Shown here: positions 42,901 to 51,470 of the stretch, one piece after another | How the letters are laid out: the number at the start of each line of letters is the position of its first letter | Numbering within the stretch: position 1 is the stretch's first letter | Origin: Microcella alkaliphila | Lineage (GTDB): Bacteria; Actinomycetota; Actinomycetes; Actinomycetales; Microbacteriaceae | DNA: 64,000 bases | NCBI RefSeq assembly: GCF_004216855.1 | Contig: NZ_SGXT01000014.1 | Location: 62,001 to 126,000, forward strand | Direction of reading: 5' to 3' | The notes under the pieces: generated by a model | What the model was told of the DNA's origin: nothing | The model's input: the letters and a program-made list of their open reading frames with translations, nothing else | Database searches by the model: none | Translations under genes and position numbers: made by a program

Positions 42901-44221
42901 TGAGGCCGACGAGCAGTTCCTCCGACGGAACCGACTGGCGGCCGTCCTCCGACAGCGCGACGACGGCGTAGCGGTAGTCGCGGCCAAGGCGCGCGGTCGA
43001 GTCGGTGAAGCTCGGCTCGGCCGTCTCGCCGAGCACCGTGGCGCGGGCGTCGCCCTCGCCGGTGCGCAGCACGCGGTACGTCACGTCGTCAGCGGCGTCC
43101 CAGCCGAGCGTGACGCTCGAGGGGTCAGTGCTGAGGTCGATGCTCGTGACCGCGAGGCCCGTGGGGGCCAGCAGGGTCGGAATGATCGAGATGCCGTTGA
43201 AGCGTGACGAGTTGCCGCCGATGAGCACGTTGAGTTGACCGTCGGTCACCGTCACCGAGCCGTGGTCGACTTCGGTCACGAAGCCGGAGGCCGCGTTGCC
43301 GTTGCTGCTCTGCTGGCCCTCGAAGGCGAAGGTCGTCTGACTGGAGGCGATCGTGTCGCCGCTCCAAGTGCGCACGTCGTAGGTGCCGTTCGGCACGTCA
43401 ACGAGAAGCTCGAAAGCGGCACCCGAGATGATGAAGTCGCGGATCATGTCGCCCAGCTCGCCGGGTTCGGCGCCGCGGAGGCGGTCGTTCAGGCCCGAGA
43501 CGTTGGCGAAGCCAAATCCGCGCTCGGCGGAGTACGTCATCGAGCGATCAAGCGCCGTCCAGCCGGGCGCCACCGGGGCACCCACCGGGCCCGCGTCGAG
43601 CAGCAGCCCGCCGAACTCGCCGTCGTCCTCGACGGGCGGAGCCGTCGGGGCGAATTCGAGGCCGTTCAGGCGAATCGAGTTGCCCGAGATGCGCACGATG
43701 ACGTGCCCGCCCTCCGCCACGATCGAGCCCCGGTTGACCTCGGCCACGAGGCCGGATGAAACCTGTCCGCCACCGAGGTCGACGCCGTCGATGGCGAAGC
43801 TCGTGTTACTCGAGGCGATGGTGTCACCGCTCCAGGTGCGCAGGTCGTAGGAACCGTCGGGAAGGTCAATGCGAACCTCGAAGGGCGCGCCCGAAATGAC
43901 GAAGTCACCGGTCATGGCACCGAGTTCGCCCGGCTGTACACCGCGATTGCGGTCGTCGAGGCCGCTGGTCGTCACGAATCCATAGCCGCGCTCGGCGGTG
44001 TACGCCATCGTGCGATCGAGCGGCTGGAAGCCGGGTGCGACGGCTTGATTACTGGGGCCGGCATCGAGCCGGATGGTCGGAAGCTCGGGATCGGTTGCCG
44101 ACGCGGGAGCCGCGATGGCGAGGGAGGCGGCGACCACGACCGCGGTCGCGAGACCGGCTGTTCGCCGGAATCGGGCGCGAAGGGCGGTGCCACGCGGGGG
44201 GCGGGAAACGGGGGAATCCAC
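39923..44221 (-). CDS. Secreted rhamnogalacturonan lyase (PL11-type) with carbohydrate-binding modules
   Basis: A 1,432-residue secreted enzyme. GTG 44221 has AAGGAG seven bases upstream, followed by a signal peptide ending APASA (about residue 43). Two malectin-like modules (about 48-190 and 203-348, each opening LDAGP and containing DLRTWSGDTIASS or DVRTWSGDTIASS) come next, then two FnIII domains (350-543). The PL11 beta-propeller region (about 550-1125) has AGDATVADLTGDGKYEFILM, FDYDGDGKAELVLKTAD, VDGDGRDEIIFG and GDWREEIVWRDED. An Ig-like domain follows, then two tandem 80-residue repeats with NLWWGxN (about 1257-1336, 1350-1432). It cleaves the rhamnogalacturonan-I backbone by beta-elimination. 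No sortase signal is seen. Confidence 0.9.
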   Translation of the reverse strand: MDSPVSRPPRGTALRARFRRTAGLATAVVVAASLAIAAPASATDPELPTIRLDAGPSNQAVAPGFQPLDRTMAYTAERGYGFVTTSGLDDRNRGVQPGELGAMTGDFVISGAPFEVRIDLPDGSYDLRTWSGDTIASSNTSFAIDGVDLGGGQVSSGLVAEVNRGSIVAEGGHVIVRISGNSIRLNGLEFAPTAPPVEDDGEFGGLLLDAGPVGAPVAPGWTALDRSMTYSAERGFGFANVSGLNDRLRGAEPGELGDMIRDFIISGAAFELLVDVPNGTYDVRTWSGDTIASSQTTFAFEGQQSSNGNAASGFVTEVDHGSVTVTDGQLNVLIGGNSSRFNGISIIPTLLAPTGLAVTSIDLSTDPSSVTLGWDAADDVTYRVLRTGEGDARATVLGETAEPSFTDSTARLGRDYRYAVVALSEDGRQSVPSEELLVGLIDPDTDAPAAPSGLAVTDIDKNLVELSWAPVEGARYYLVQRAPRADAPFLTIGESASASYSDTDILTTLSFFYRVIAVNEGGSSEASAVLQSEAATVLQRQTEYLDRSPAALPVDEGVLVSWRLLGTDDPDLGFHVYRDGVKITDAPITDSTNLLDPDGAADSTYLVTSIRGDREVTETDAFGVWDETYFPIPLNKPEGGTVPGGQQFTYSAGDATVADLTGDGKYEFILMWAPSNERDNSQSGYTGNVLIDAYTMEGEQLWRIDMGRNIRAGAHYTMLQAFDYDGDGKAELVLKTADATVDGQGVVIGNPDADFRNSGGYILSGPEFLTLFDGETGGALHTIDYTPPRGNVGSWGDTYGNRVDRFLAGTAYLDGETPSVIFSRGYYTRTVLAAYDVVDKQLVERWVIDSDTTPGAAALYGQGNHQLSIADVDGDGRDEIIFGQATVNHDGTLLYSTGLGHGDALHVGNLIPDREGLEVFGAHESMGESGNRGATMRDAATGEIIWAIPATRDTGRAAAADIDPRFPGAEGWAIGGDGSFNTTVGQLRASDGSLISNTIPAANFVAWWTGDTLREIVDHDWDAASRTGVPVISKWNWETEQVDEVFRAEGTFANNGTKGTPVIQADLFGDWREEIVWRDEDSTELRIYATPYVTDTRIHTLMHDSQYRLAVAWQNVSYNQPPHPSFFIGHDMERPAMPPVAIVGGPTAEADESAPVITGVQDALLAESATLDLDVVATDPESGVRTVEVTFDGERVAADASIALDGLVGERELVVTAVNNQGLTSTVSATITVFADEGATVAPARGNLSTTSGWDYGLADGHFAVMMNLWWGENGSVYRLYQDGELIDQQLLTPNSPNAQLASTRISGLPNGRYVFTGELINAAGVTATTSVTVVVRDAAPGVPVVSHTNHNGKASTYTVTTNLWWGTNATSYRLLENGDVVDEQELVAQTPLAQSVSFVAEDRAPGTYTYVAEFVNAAGVTESRPVTVRVR

Positions 44222-44333
44222 GAAAAAACTCCTTGAGACGTCGTTGACTAAGGACGGCGTGGCGGGATCCGCGTTCCCCGTCGACACTCTGCCGCGCCAG
44301 CCGCCGTCGATGTCGGGCCGGAACCGTGACAGA

Positions 44334-44352
44334 GTGGGAAAACGCATTCCAC
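44334..44352 (-). promoter_or_regulatory. LacI-type operator upstream of the PL11 gene
   Basis: GTGGGAAAACGCATTCCAC, 113 bases before the lyase start, shares the half-site GTGGGAA/TTCCAC with the other operators. The 333-bp gap 44222-44554 is a divergent promoter with this site near the lyase side and another near the oxidoreductase side. Confidence 0.72.
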
Positions 44353-44490
44353 TACGGAACGATCGTTACACCCGCGGCGCGATTGCGCAACCCCACGCGC
44401 CCTCCCGCCCCTGCGCTGGGCCGAGTCGCGTGGCGGAGGCGAGCCCGCCACGCCGGGGTGTTGCGCACGCCGCGCACCTGCCCTACACTG

Positions 44491-44507
44491 CGGTAAACGC
44501 TTTCCCA
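44491..44507 (+). promoter_or_regulatory. LacI-type operator upstream of the Gfo/Idh-DUF993 operon
   Basis: CGGTAAACGCTTTCCCA; its reverse complement TGGGAAAGCGTTTACCG differs from the 34691 site at two of 17 positions. It ends 47 bases before the GTG start at 44555. Confidence 0.75.
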
Positions 44508-44554
44508 TCCGGGCGGTGTTCACACCCTCCCGGCCGCACCAGAAAGAGCCACAC

Positions 44555-45721
44555 GTGTCAGAGTCGACAATCGGAATCATCATGAACGGCGCCAGCGGGC
44601 GCATGGGGTACCGCCAGCACCTGGTGCGCTCGATCCTCGCGATCCGCGAGCAGGGCGGAGTCGAACTCGCCGATGGGCGCCGCGTGCACGTGCGCCCTCT
44701 CCTGGTGGGCCGCAGTGAAGACAAGCTCGCCGAGCTGGCGAAACGTCACGACATTCCCGACTACACCACCGATCTCGATGGCGCTCTCGCCGACCCGACG
44801 TGGCAGATCTACGGCGACTTTCTCGTGACCAAGGCCCGCGCAGCTGCCATCAAGAAGGCCATCGCCGCGGGCAAGGCGATCTACACCGAGAAGCCGACCG
44901 CCGAGAACTACGACGACGCGCTCGAGCTCGCCCGACTCGCCTCCGAAGCGGGCGTGAAGAACGGCGTCGTGCACGACAAGCTGTACCTTCCCGGTCTGCA
45001 GAAGTTGAAGCGCCTGGTCGACTCCGGCTTCTTCGGCCAGATCCTCAGCGTGCGGGGTGAATTCGGCTACTGGGTTTTCGAGGGCGACTGGCACCCCGCG
45101 CAGCGGCCGAGCTGGAATTACCGCGCTGAGGACGGCGGCGGCATTACGGTCGACATGTTCCCGCACTGGAGCTACGTACTCGAGAACATCTTCGGTCGCG
45201 TCGAGTCCGTCTATGCCCGCGCCGTCACGCACATCCAGGCACGCGTCGATGAAGAGGGTCGCCCGTACCCGGCCACCGCCGACGACGCGGCGTACGCGAT
45301 CTTCGAGTTGGAGGGCGGCATCGTCGCGCAACTCAACTCGAGTTGGGCCGTGCGGGTCAACCGCGACGAGCTCGTCGAATTCCAGGTCGACGGCACGCAC
45401 GGCTCCGCGGTCGTCGGTCTCTTCGGCTGCAAGATCCAACCGCGAAACGCGACGCCGAAGCCGGTATGGAACCCCGACCTCGTCGACGAGATCGACTACG
45501 CCTCGACCTGGCTCGACGTGCCAACGAACGAGGTGTTCGAAAACGGCTTTAAGACGCAGTGGGAAGACTTCATCCGCCACGTCGTCGACGACGCTCCCCA
45601 CCACTATGACTTCCTCGCCGGTGCGCGCGGCATGCTGCTGGCCGAGAAAGGCCTCGAGTCGTCGCGCTCGGGTCGTCGCATCGACCTGCCCATCATCAGC
45701 GTCTCGGGCGCACGCGTCTAG
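44555..45721 (+). CDS. Gfo/Idh/MocA-family oxidoreductase (first gene of DUF993/isomerase operon)
   Basis: A 388-residue enzyme starting at GTG 44555 (AGAAAGAG upstream). The cofactor region is degenerate for the family (IGIIMNGASGRMGYRQHL), but YTEKPTAENYDDALEL (about 109-124) has the EKP motif. The C-terminal domain includes DKLYLPGLQKLKRLVDSGF, and GGGITVDMFPHWSYVLENIF carries the active-site region. It is followed closely by DUF993 and a sugar isomerase, a set I associate with oxidative breakdown of unusual sugars. The substrate is unknown. Confidence 0.88.
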   Translation: MSESTIGIIMNGASGRMGYRQHLVRSILAIREQGGVELADGRRVHVRPLLVGRSEDKLAELAKRHDIPDYTTDLDGALADPTWQIYGDFLVTKARAAAIKKAIAAGKAIYTEKPTAENYDDALELARLASEAGVKNGVVHDKLYLPGLQKLKRLVDSGFFGQILSVRGEFGYWVFEGDWHPAQRPSWNYRAEDGGGITVDMFPHWSYVLENIFGRVESVYARAVTHIQARVDEEGRPYPATADDAAYAIFELEGGIVAQLNSSWAVRVNRDELVEFQVDGTHGSAVVGLFGCKIQPRNATPKPVWNPDLVDEIDYASTWLDVPTNEVFENGFKTQWEDFIRHVVDDAPHHYDFLAGARGMLLAEKGLESSRSGRRIDLPIISVSGARV

Positions 45722-45730
45722 GTATCGCCG

Positions 45731-46942
45731 ATGTCCCACCTCACCCTTCTGGCCGCCGACGGATCGACGCGCACGACCGAGTTGCGCGAGACCGTCGCCA
45801 CGGCGCGGCCCTCGGCGCCGCTCCGCTCGCGCGTCGCCTACGCGGCCGCCCACGTCGTTCCGAAGACCGCATCGGAAACCGTGCCGGGGCATCCCGCCGA
45901 CATCGACTGGGACGCGACGCTCGCCTTCCGGCACGAGGTGTGGTCGTGGGGTCTCGGCGTCGCCGACGCCATGGACACAGCTCAGCGCAACATGGGCCTT
46001 GACGCTGCGGCCACCCGCGAGCTGATCGGCCGCAGTGCCACCGAGGCAGCCTCGGTGAACGGTTCCCTCGTCGTTGGTGTCAACACCGACCACATCGGCG
46101 ACGAGGTGATTTCTCTGCCCGCCGTGATCGACGCGTATCGCGAGCAGCTCGCGTTCGTCGAGCAGACCGGGGCGGGTGCGGTGCTCATGGCGAGTCGGCA
46201 CCTCGCGCGCGTCGCCGACGGGCCCGACGACTACCGACGCGTCTACAACGCCGTGCTCGGTTCGGCCACCACGCCCGTGGTGCTGCACTGGCTGGGCACC
46301 GCCTTCGATCCGCACTTGGCGGGCTATTTCGGCTCGAACGACCAGGCCGAGGCGGCGGGCACAATGCTCGCGATCATCGCCGACAACGTCGACGTGGTGG
46401 CCGGCGTCAAGATGAGCTTGCTCGACGCCGACGCCGAGATCGCGGTACGCCGCCGCCTGCCCGACAGCGCCCGCATGTTCACCGGCGACGACTTCAATTA
46501 CGTGTCGCTCATCGAGGGCGACGAGCACGGCTACTCGGATGCTCTGCTCGGCGCCTTCGCTGCCCTCGCGCCCTTGGCCTCCACCGCCATCCAGGCGCTC
46601 GACGCCGGCGACACGGCCGCGTATCGCCGCGTGCTCGGGCCGACCGAAGAGCTATCCCGGCACATCTTCGCGGCCCCCACCTTCTACTACAAGACGGGGA
46701 TCGCGTTCATGTCGTGGCTGAATGGTCACCAGAGCGCCTTCCGAATGGTCGGCGGCCTCCACGCGGCGCGCAGCCTGCCGCACCTGTCGCGCACGGTCGA
46801 ACTCGCGAACGCCGCGGGAGCCCTCACCGACCCCGAGCTCGCGGCCGCACGCTGGCACGCCCTGCTGTCGGTGAACGGCGTCGACGCGTCGCGCGCCACG
46901 ATCGCACCACGCGCATCCACCCTCAGCGAGGTCGTCGCGTGA
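45731..46942 (+). CDS. DUF993 family protein (TIM-barrel, DapA-like)
   Basis: A 403-residue protein of the DUF993 family, whose fold resembles dihydrodipicolinate synthase/aldolase barrels. Seen are WDATLAFRHEVWSWGLGVAD (about 56-75), GAVLMASRHLARVADGPDDY (about 149-168), VAGVKMSLLDAD with a lysine in the position of the Schiff-base lysine of aldolases (about 222), and GDDFNYVSLIEGDEHGYSDA. A retro-aldol or dehydratase step is a reasonable inference. It is bounded by the Gfo/Idh gene (9-base gap) and overlaps the isomerase gene by four bases. Confidence 0.85.
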   Translation: MSHLTLLAADGSTRTTELRETVATARPSAPLRSRVAYAAAHVVPKTASETVPGHPADIDWDATLAFRHEVWSWGLGVADAMDTAQRNMGLDAAATRELIGRSATEAASVNGSLVVGVNTDHIGDEVISLPAVIDAYREQLAFVEQTGAGAVLMASRHLARVADGPDDYRRVYNAVLGSATTPVVLHWLGTAFDPHLAGYFGSNDQAEAAGTMLAIIADNVDVVAGVKMSLLDADAEIAVRRRLPDSARMFTGDDFNYVSLIEGDEHGYSDALLGAFAALAPLASTAIQALDAGDTAAYRRVLGPTEELSRHIFAAPTFYYKTGIAFMSWLNGHQSAFRMVGGLHAARSLPHLSRTVELANAAGALTDPELAAARWHALLSVNGVDASRATIAPRASTLSEVVA

Positions 46943-47817
46943 GCGCGACCGCGCGCCTGTCGCTGAACCAGGCGACCATCAAGCACGCCGATTTGGAAAC
47001 CGCGCTGAGCGTCACGCGCGAGGCCGGCATCGAGAGCATCGGCCTGTGGCGCGAACCGGTCGCCGAGGTCGGTCTCGAGGTGGCCTGCCGCATGCTCGCC
47101 GATTCGGGTCTGCGATTCTCCTCCCTGTGTCGGGGCGGCTTCTTCACCGTCGAGAAGGAGCCGTCCCGGCGTGACGCCCTCGACGAGGTGCGGCGCGCGA
47201 TCGACGAGACGGCGGCCCTGCATGCTGCGGGGGCCGAGGGCTCGGCACCCGTGCTCGTGATCGTCGCGGGCGGCCTGCCCGAGGGGTCGCGCGACCTGGC
47301 GGGCGCCCGGGCGCGCGTCTCGGAGGCGATCGCCGCCGTCGCGCCGCATGCACGTGCATCCGGTGTTCAGCTCGCGATCGAGGCGCTGCACCCGATGTAT
47401 GTCTCTGACCGCGCCGTCGTCTCGACGCTCGGGCAGGCCCTCGACCTCGCCGAAGCGTTCGATCCGGACGTCGTCGGCGTCGTGATCGACAGCTTCCACG
47501 TGTTCTGGGACCCGCAGCTCCTGCAGCAGATTCGTCGGGCTGGGCGCGGCCGTCGGATCGCCAGCTACCAGGTGTGCGACTGGGCGACGCCGCTGCCCGC
47601 CGACGCCCTGCTCGCCCGCCACTACCCGGGCGACGGGGTGATTGACTTCGGCAGCATGACACGCGAGGTCGAACAGGCCGGCTACCGCGGCGATATCGAG
47701 GTCGAACTCTTCAACGCCGACATCTGGGCGAGGCCGTTCGCCGAGGTCGCTCGACGCACCCGCGAGAGCTTCGCCGACGCCGTCACGCCCTATATGTTGT
47801 CTACAACCGCAAAATAG
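46939..47817 (+). CDS. Sugar phosphate isomerase/epimerase (AP_endonuc_2 TIM barrel)
   Basis: A 292-residue xylose-isomerase-like barrel starting at GTG 46939 (GTGA overlap with DUF993). Metal-ligand positions are visible: Glu in LAIEALHPMY (about 142-151), Asp/His in VVIDSFHVFWDP (about 178-189), and Glu in DIEVELFNADIW near the C-terminus. Members include sugar isomerases, epimerases, inosose dehydratases and the enzymes that cleave 3-keto-glycosides. With two Gfo/Idh oxidoreductases in the locus the last option deserves attention. The precise reaction is not determinable. Confidence 0.85.
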   Translation: MSATARLSLNQATIKHADLETALSVTREAGIESIGLWREPVAEVGLEVACRMLADSGLRFSSLCRGGFFTVEKEPSRRDALDEVRRAIDETAALHAAGAEGSAPVLVIVAGGLPEGSRDLAGARARVSEAIAAVAPHARASGVQLAIEALHPMYVSDRAVVSTLGQALDLAEAFDPDVVGVVIDSFHVFWDPQLLQQIRRAGRGRRIASYQVCDWATPLPADALLARHYPGDGVIDFGSMTREVEQAGYRGDIEVELFNADIWARPFAEVARRTRESFADAVTPYMLSTTAK

Positions 47818-47890
47818 CAGGCGGATGCTCGGCGACCGTCACGGTCGCCGCTCGCGCCCCTGCCCCGTCACCGCCGACAGGGAAGCCTTC

Positions 47891-49405
47891 ATGACCTCCA
47901 CCGCCCGCATCACCGTCCACCCCTCCTTCGTGCGGGGACACATCGACCGACGCATCTTCGGCTCGTTCGTGGAACACCTCGGTCGCGCCGTCTACACCGG
48001 CATCTACGAGCCCGGCCACCCCACCGCCGATGCCGACGGCTTCCGCGGGGACGTCGCTGAACTGACGCGCGAACTCGGCACGACCGTCGTGCGCTACCCC
48101 GGCGGCAACTTCGTCAGCAACTACATCTGGGAGGACGGCGTCGGGCCGCGGGACGACCGCCCGAGCCGCATCGACCTCGCCTGGCGCACGATCGAGCCGA
48201 ACGAGATCGGCACCGACGAGTTCGTCGCGTGGACGAAGAAGACCGGCACCGAGCCGATGATGGCCGTGAACCTGGGTACCCGCGGCGCGGCCGAAGCGGC
48301 CGCGCTCGTCGAGTACTGCAACACTTCGGGCGGCACCACGTGGTCGGAGCTGCGCCGCCGCAACGGCTACGACGAACCGCACGCTATTCGCCTGTGGTGC
48401 CTCGGCAACGAAATGGACGGGCCGTGGCAGATCGGCCACAAGACGGCCGACGACTACGGCAAGATCGCGAGCCAAGCCGCCCAGGCGATGCGCCGCGTCG
48501 ACCCCACGATCGAGTTCGTCGCGTGCGGCAGCTCGTCGCGCGAGATGGACACGTTCGGCGAGTGGGAGCGCGTCGTGCTCGAGCACACCTTCGACGACGT
48601 CGACTACATCTCGGTGCACGCCTACTACCAGGAGCGCGACGGCGACCGGCAGAGCTTCCTCGCGAGCGGCGCCAGTTTCGAGGCGTTCATGCACGAGGTC
48701 ATCGCGACGGCCGACGCCGTGGCCGCCCGTCGTCACTCGGACAAGCGCATCCGCCTGTCCGTCGACGAATGGAACGTCTGGTACATCGACAACTTCGCCG
48801 GCGAGGACAACCTCGAGCTGCTCGAGCAGCCCCGCCTGATCGAAGACGTGTATTCGACGATCGACGCCGTCGTCGTCGGCGACCTGCTCGGCACGCTGCT
48901 GCGCAACGCCGACCGCGTGGCGATCGCCTGCCTCGCCCAGCTCGTCAATGTGATCGCCCCGATCATGACCGAGCCGGGCGGCGAGGCCTGGCGCCAGACG
49001 ACGTTCTACCCGATCGCGCTGCTCGCGCAGCACGCAAGCGGCGTGGCCCTGGATGCTCGCAGCGACTCGCCGAGACTCGTCACCGCCAAGCACGGTGAGG
49101 TCGACGCGGTCTCGACCGTGGTCACCTGGAATGCCGACGCCGGTGAACTCGTCGTCGGTCTCACCAACCGCTCGACCGAGCCGGTCGAGGTCACGATCGA
49201 TCACGTGGGATTCGTCGACGCGTCACTCTCCGACGCGCGCGCCATCGTCGCCGACCACGAGGGGCCCCGCCACACCGCTGAGTCGGCGCGCGCCGCTGAG
49301 CCGCAGCCGCTCGACGGGGTGAGCGTCCGAGACGCTGCAACGACGCTGACGGTGCCAGCGGAAAGCTGGAGCTTCCTGCGGATCGCCGCCCGCGCATCCG
49401 CATGA
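47891..49405 (+). CDS. Alpha-L-arabinofuranosidase, glycoside hydrolase family 51
   Basis: A 504-residue cytoplasmic GH51 enzyme, typical length. The barrel opens GHIDRRIFGSFVEHLGRAVY (16-35). The acid/base is Glu174 in LGNEMDGPWQIGH and the nucleophile Glu293 in SVDEWNVWY. A C-terminal beta-sandwich ends FLRIAARAS. It removes arabinofuranose from imported arabino-oligosaccharides, such as side chains of rhamnogalacturonan-I. ATG 47891 was chosen because the preceding in-frame codons are not family-like. The GH35 remnant starts inside its stop codon (ATGA). Confidence 0.94.
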   Translation: MTSTARITVHPSFVRGHIDRRIFGSFVEHLGRAVYTGIYEPGHPTADADGFRGDVAELTRELGTTVVRYPGGNFVSNYIWEDGVGPRDDRPSRIDLAWRTIEPNEIGTDEFVAWTKKTGTEPMMAVNLGTRGAAEAAALVEYCNTSGGTTWSELRRRNGYDEPHAIRLWCLGNEMDGPWQIGHKTADDYGKIASQAAQAMRRVDPTIEFVACGSSSREMDTFGEWERVVLEHTFDDVDYISVHAYYQERDGDRQSFLASGASFEAFMHEVIATADAVAARRHSDKRIRLSVDEWNVWYIDNFAGEDNLELLEQPRLIEDVYSTIDAVVVGDLLGTLLRNADRVAIACLAQLVNVIAPIMTEPGGEAWRQTTFYPIALLAQHASGVALDARSDSPRLVTAKHGEVDAVSTVVTWNADAGELVVGLTNRSTEPVEVTIDHVGFVDASLSDARAIVADHEGPRHTAESARAAEPQPLDGVSVRDAATTLTVPAESWSFLRIAARASA

Positions 49406-51448
49406 CCCGCGCGGCGGCCACGCCGACGCCGCAGGCTCGCCACGGGGTGACGCACTCCCGCGTCACGCTGACCCGGGAGGCCGTGCTCGTCGACGACACC
49501 CCCACCGTGCCCGTTTCGGGTGAGCTGCACTACAGTCGGGTGCCCCGCGAACGGTGGGAGGAACGACTGCGCCTGCTGCGGTCGGGCGGCGTCACGGTCG
49601 TGTCGAGCTACGTGTTCTGGAATCACCATCAGCCGCGGCTCGATGCGGAGCCCGACTTCAACGACCGGCTCGACGTCGCCGCGTTCGTGTGCGCTGCCGC
49701 CGACGCCGGGCTGTTCGTGATCCTGCGCATCGGGCCGTGGTGCCACGGCGAGGCACGGTACGGCGGGCTGCCCGATGAGGTCGCGACCGCGGCGCACCCC
49801 GTTCGCACCGACGACCCGCGCTACCTCGCTCAGGTCGAGGCCTGGTGGCGAGCACTGGCCGGCCACCTCGACGCGGTTCTCGGCCCCGACGGACCCGTGG
49901 TGGGCATCCAGATCGAGAACGAACTCGTCGACGACCCCGCCCACATCGCCACCCTCGCCGCGCTTGCCCGCCGCCTCGGCCTGAGTGCCGCCATCACGAC
50001 CGCCACCGCGTGGATGGGAGCGCGGCTGCCGATCGACGACGTCATGCCGCTCTACGGCGGCTACAGCGACGGCTTCTGGGTCGACCACGACGCGCCATGG
50101 CACGACACTTTCCGCGAGCACTTCTTCTTCAGCCACGTCTGGGACGACCCCGGCATCGGTGCCGACGTCACCGCACGGGATGCACGCCCCGCGCCGCCCG
50201 CGGACGTGCCCGTCCCCGGCGCCCACTACCCCGTTGCGACGTGCGAGCTCGGCGGGGGCATGGCGACCGCCTACCACCGACGCCCGCGGCCGGATGCCCT
50301 CGAGGCTGCCCGCTGAGCTGCCCCGCGGGCTCGACGATACGACCACCGTGCGCTGGGCGGCCCGCACCGACGGACGCGCCGCACTTGCCGTCGTGTCGTG
50401 GCACCAACCGCACCGGCCCCTGCCGACGCTGCACGACGTGCAGCTGGACGTGCCGGTCGGCGACGGCGGCCACCGCTGTGTCGAGGCCGTGCCCGCCCTG
50501 CCGGTCGACCTGCCAGCGGGCACGCTCGCCCACTGGCCGGTGCGGTGGCCGATCGGCGCGCTCACGCTGGGCTCCGCGTCGGCGTCGCTCATCACCGAAC
50601 TTCCCGGCCCCACACCCGTCACGGTCCTCGCCGCGCACGACGCCGTGCCCGTGCTGCTCAGCGTGGCTGCGAGCGCCGTCGTGACCGGAGACGGCGTCGA
50701 GGCGGTGGGCGGGCATCCGGGTGTCTGGCGGGTCGATGCGAGCGCACCGCGCGTCATCGAACTTGTCGACGGCGATGCGGCGGCTCGGATGCTCGTGCTC
50801 AGCACCGACGATGCGTCCGCGGCATGGGTGCTCACCACCCAGCGCGGCCGCGAGCTCGTCGTCAGCACCGACGATGTCTGGGTCGACGCCGCGGGCCGGA
50901 TCGTCGTGCGCTCACTCGGCGGCACGCCCTCAGCGCGACGGTTCGACACGCGGGCGGGTGCGTGGGTCGACCTGCCGCTGAGCGGCGAGACCGGGCACTC
51001 CGTCGCCGTGTCGGCGATCGCCACCACGGCCGGCACCCCCGTGCCCGCGGGGTACGGCGCACGCGAGCGTCGGGCGGCGGCGCCCTCCGCCGACGAGCGA
51101 GAACGGCATGCCCACCGGTGGTCACTGAGCGGGCTCGACGCGCTCGGGCCCGACGATGATCCCGTGCTCACCGTCGACTGGGCGGGTGACGTCGCCGAGC
51201 TGGCAATCGATGGCCGCGTGGTGCTCGACCGCTTCTGGGACGGCTCGCCGTGGATTGTCCGGCTACGCGACCACGGGTGGCGGCCGGGGTCGGCGCTCGA
51301 GGTGCGCGTGGTTCCACTGCACGCCGAGGCGGCCGTGCATCTCCCCCGCGATGCGGCCGCGCGCCGGTCAGCTGCGGGCAGCGAGCCGCTCGTGGCGCTG
51401 GATGCCGTCACGTGCGCAACCCTCGGTGTCGCGGTCAAGACGCAGTAG
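49402..51448 (+). pseudogene. Broken GH35-family beta-galactosidase gene (internal deletion and frameshift)
   Basis: The 5' part (49402-50316, 304 codons) is a GH35 barrel with acid/base Glu174 in GIQIENEL and nucleophile Glu282 in TCELGGGM, running to AYHRRPRP before a TGA. From about 50,300 the frame at +1 continues with the C-terminal part: PRGLDDTTTVRWAARTDGR, then beta-sandwich sequence to 51448. The usual middle section linking these parts (end of the barrel, roughly 120 residues by my recollection of the family) is absent. A deletion whose length is not a multiple of three therefore joined the halves. Flanking genes are intact. A sequencing error alone would not explain the missing segment. 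Confidence 0.75.
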
Positions 51449-51470
51449 TCAGTAGACCGTCAGCCGGTCG

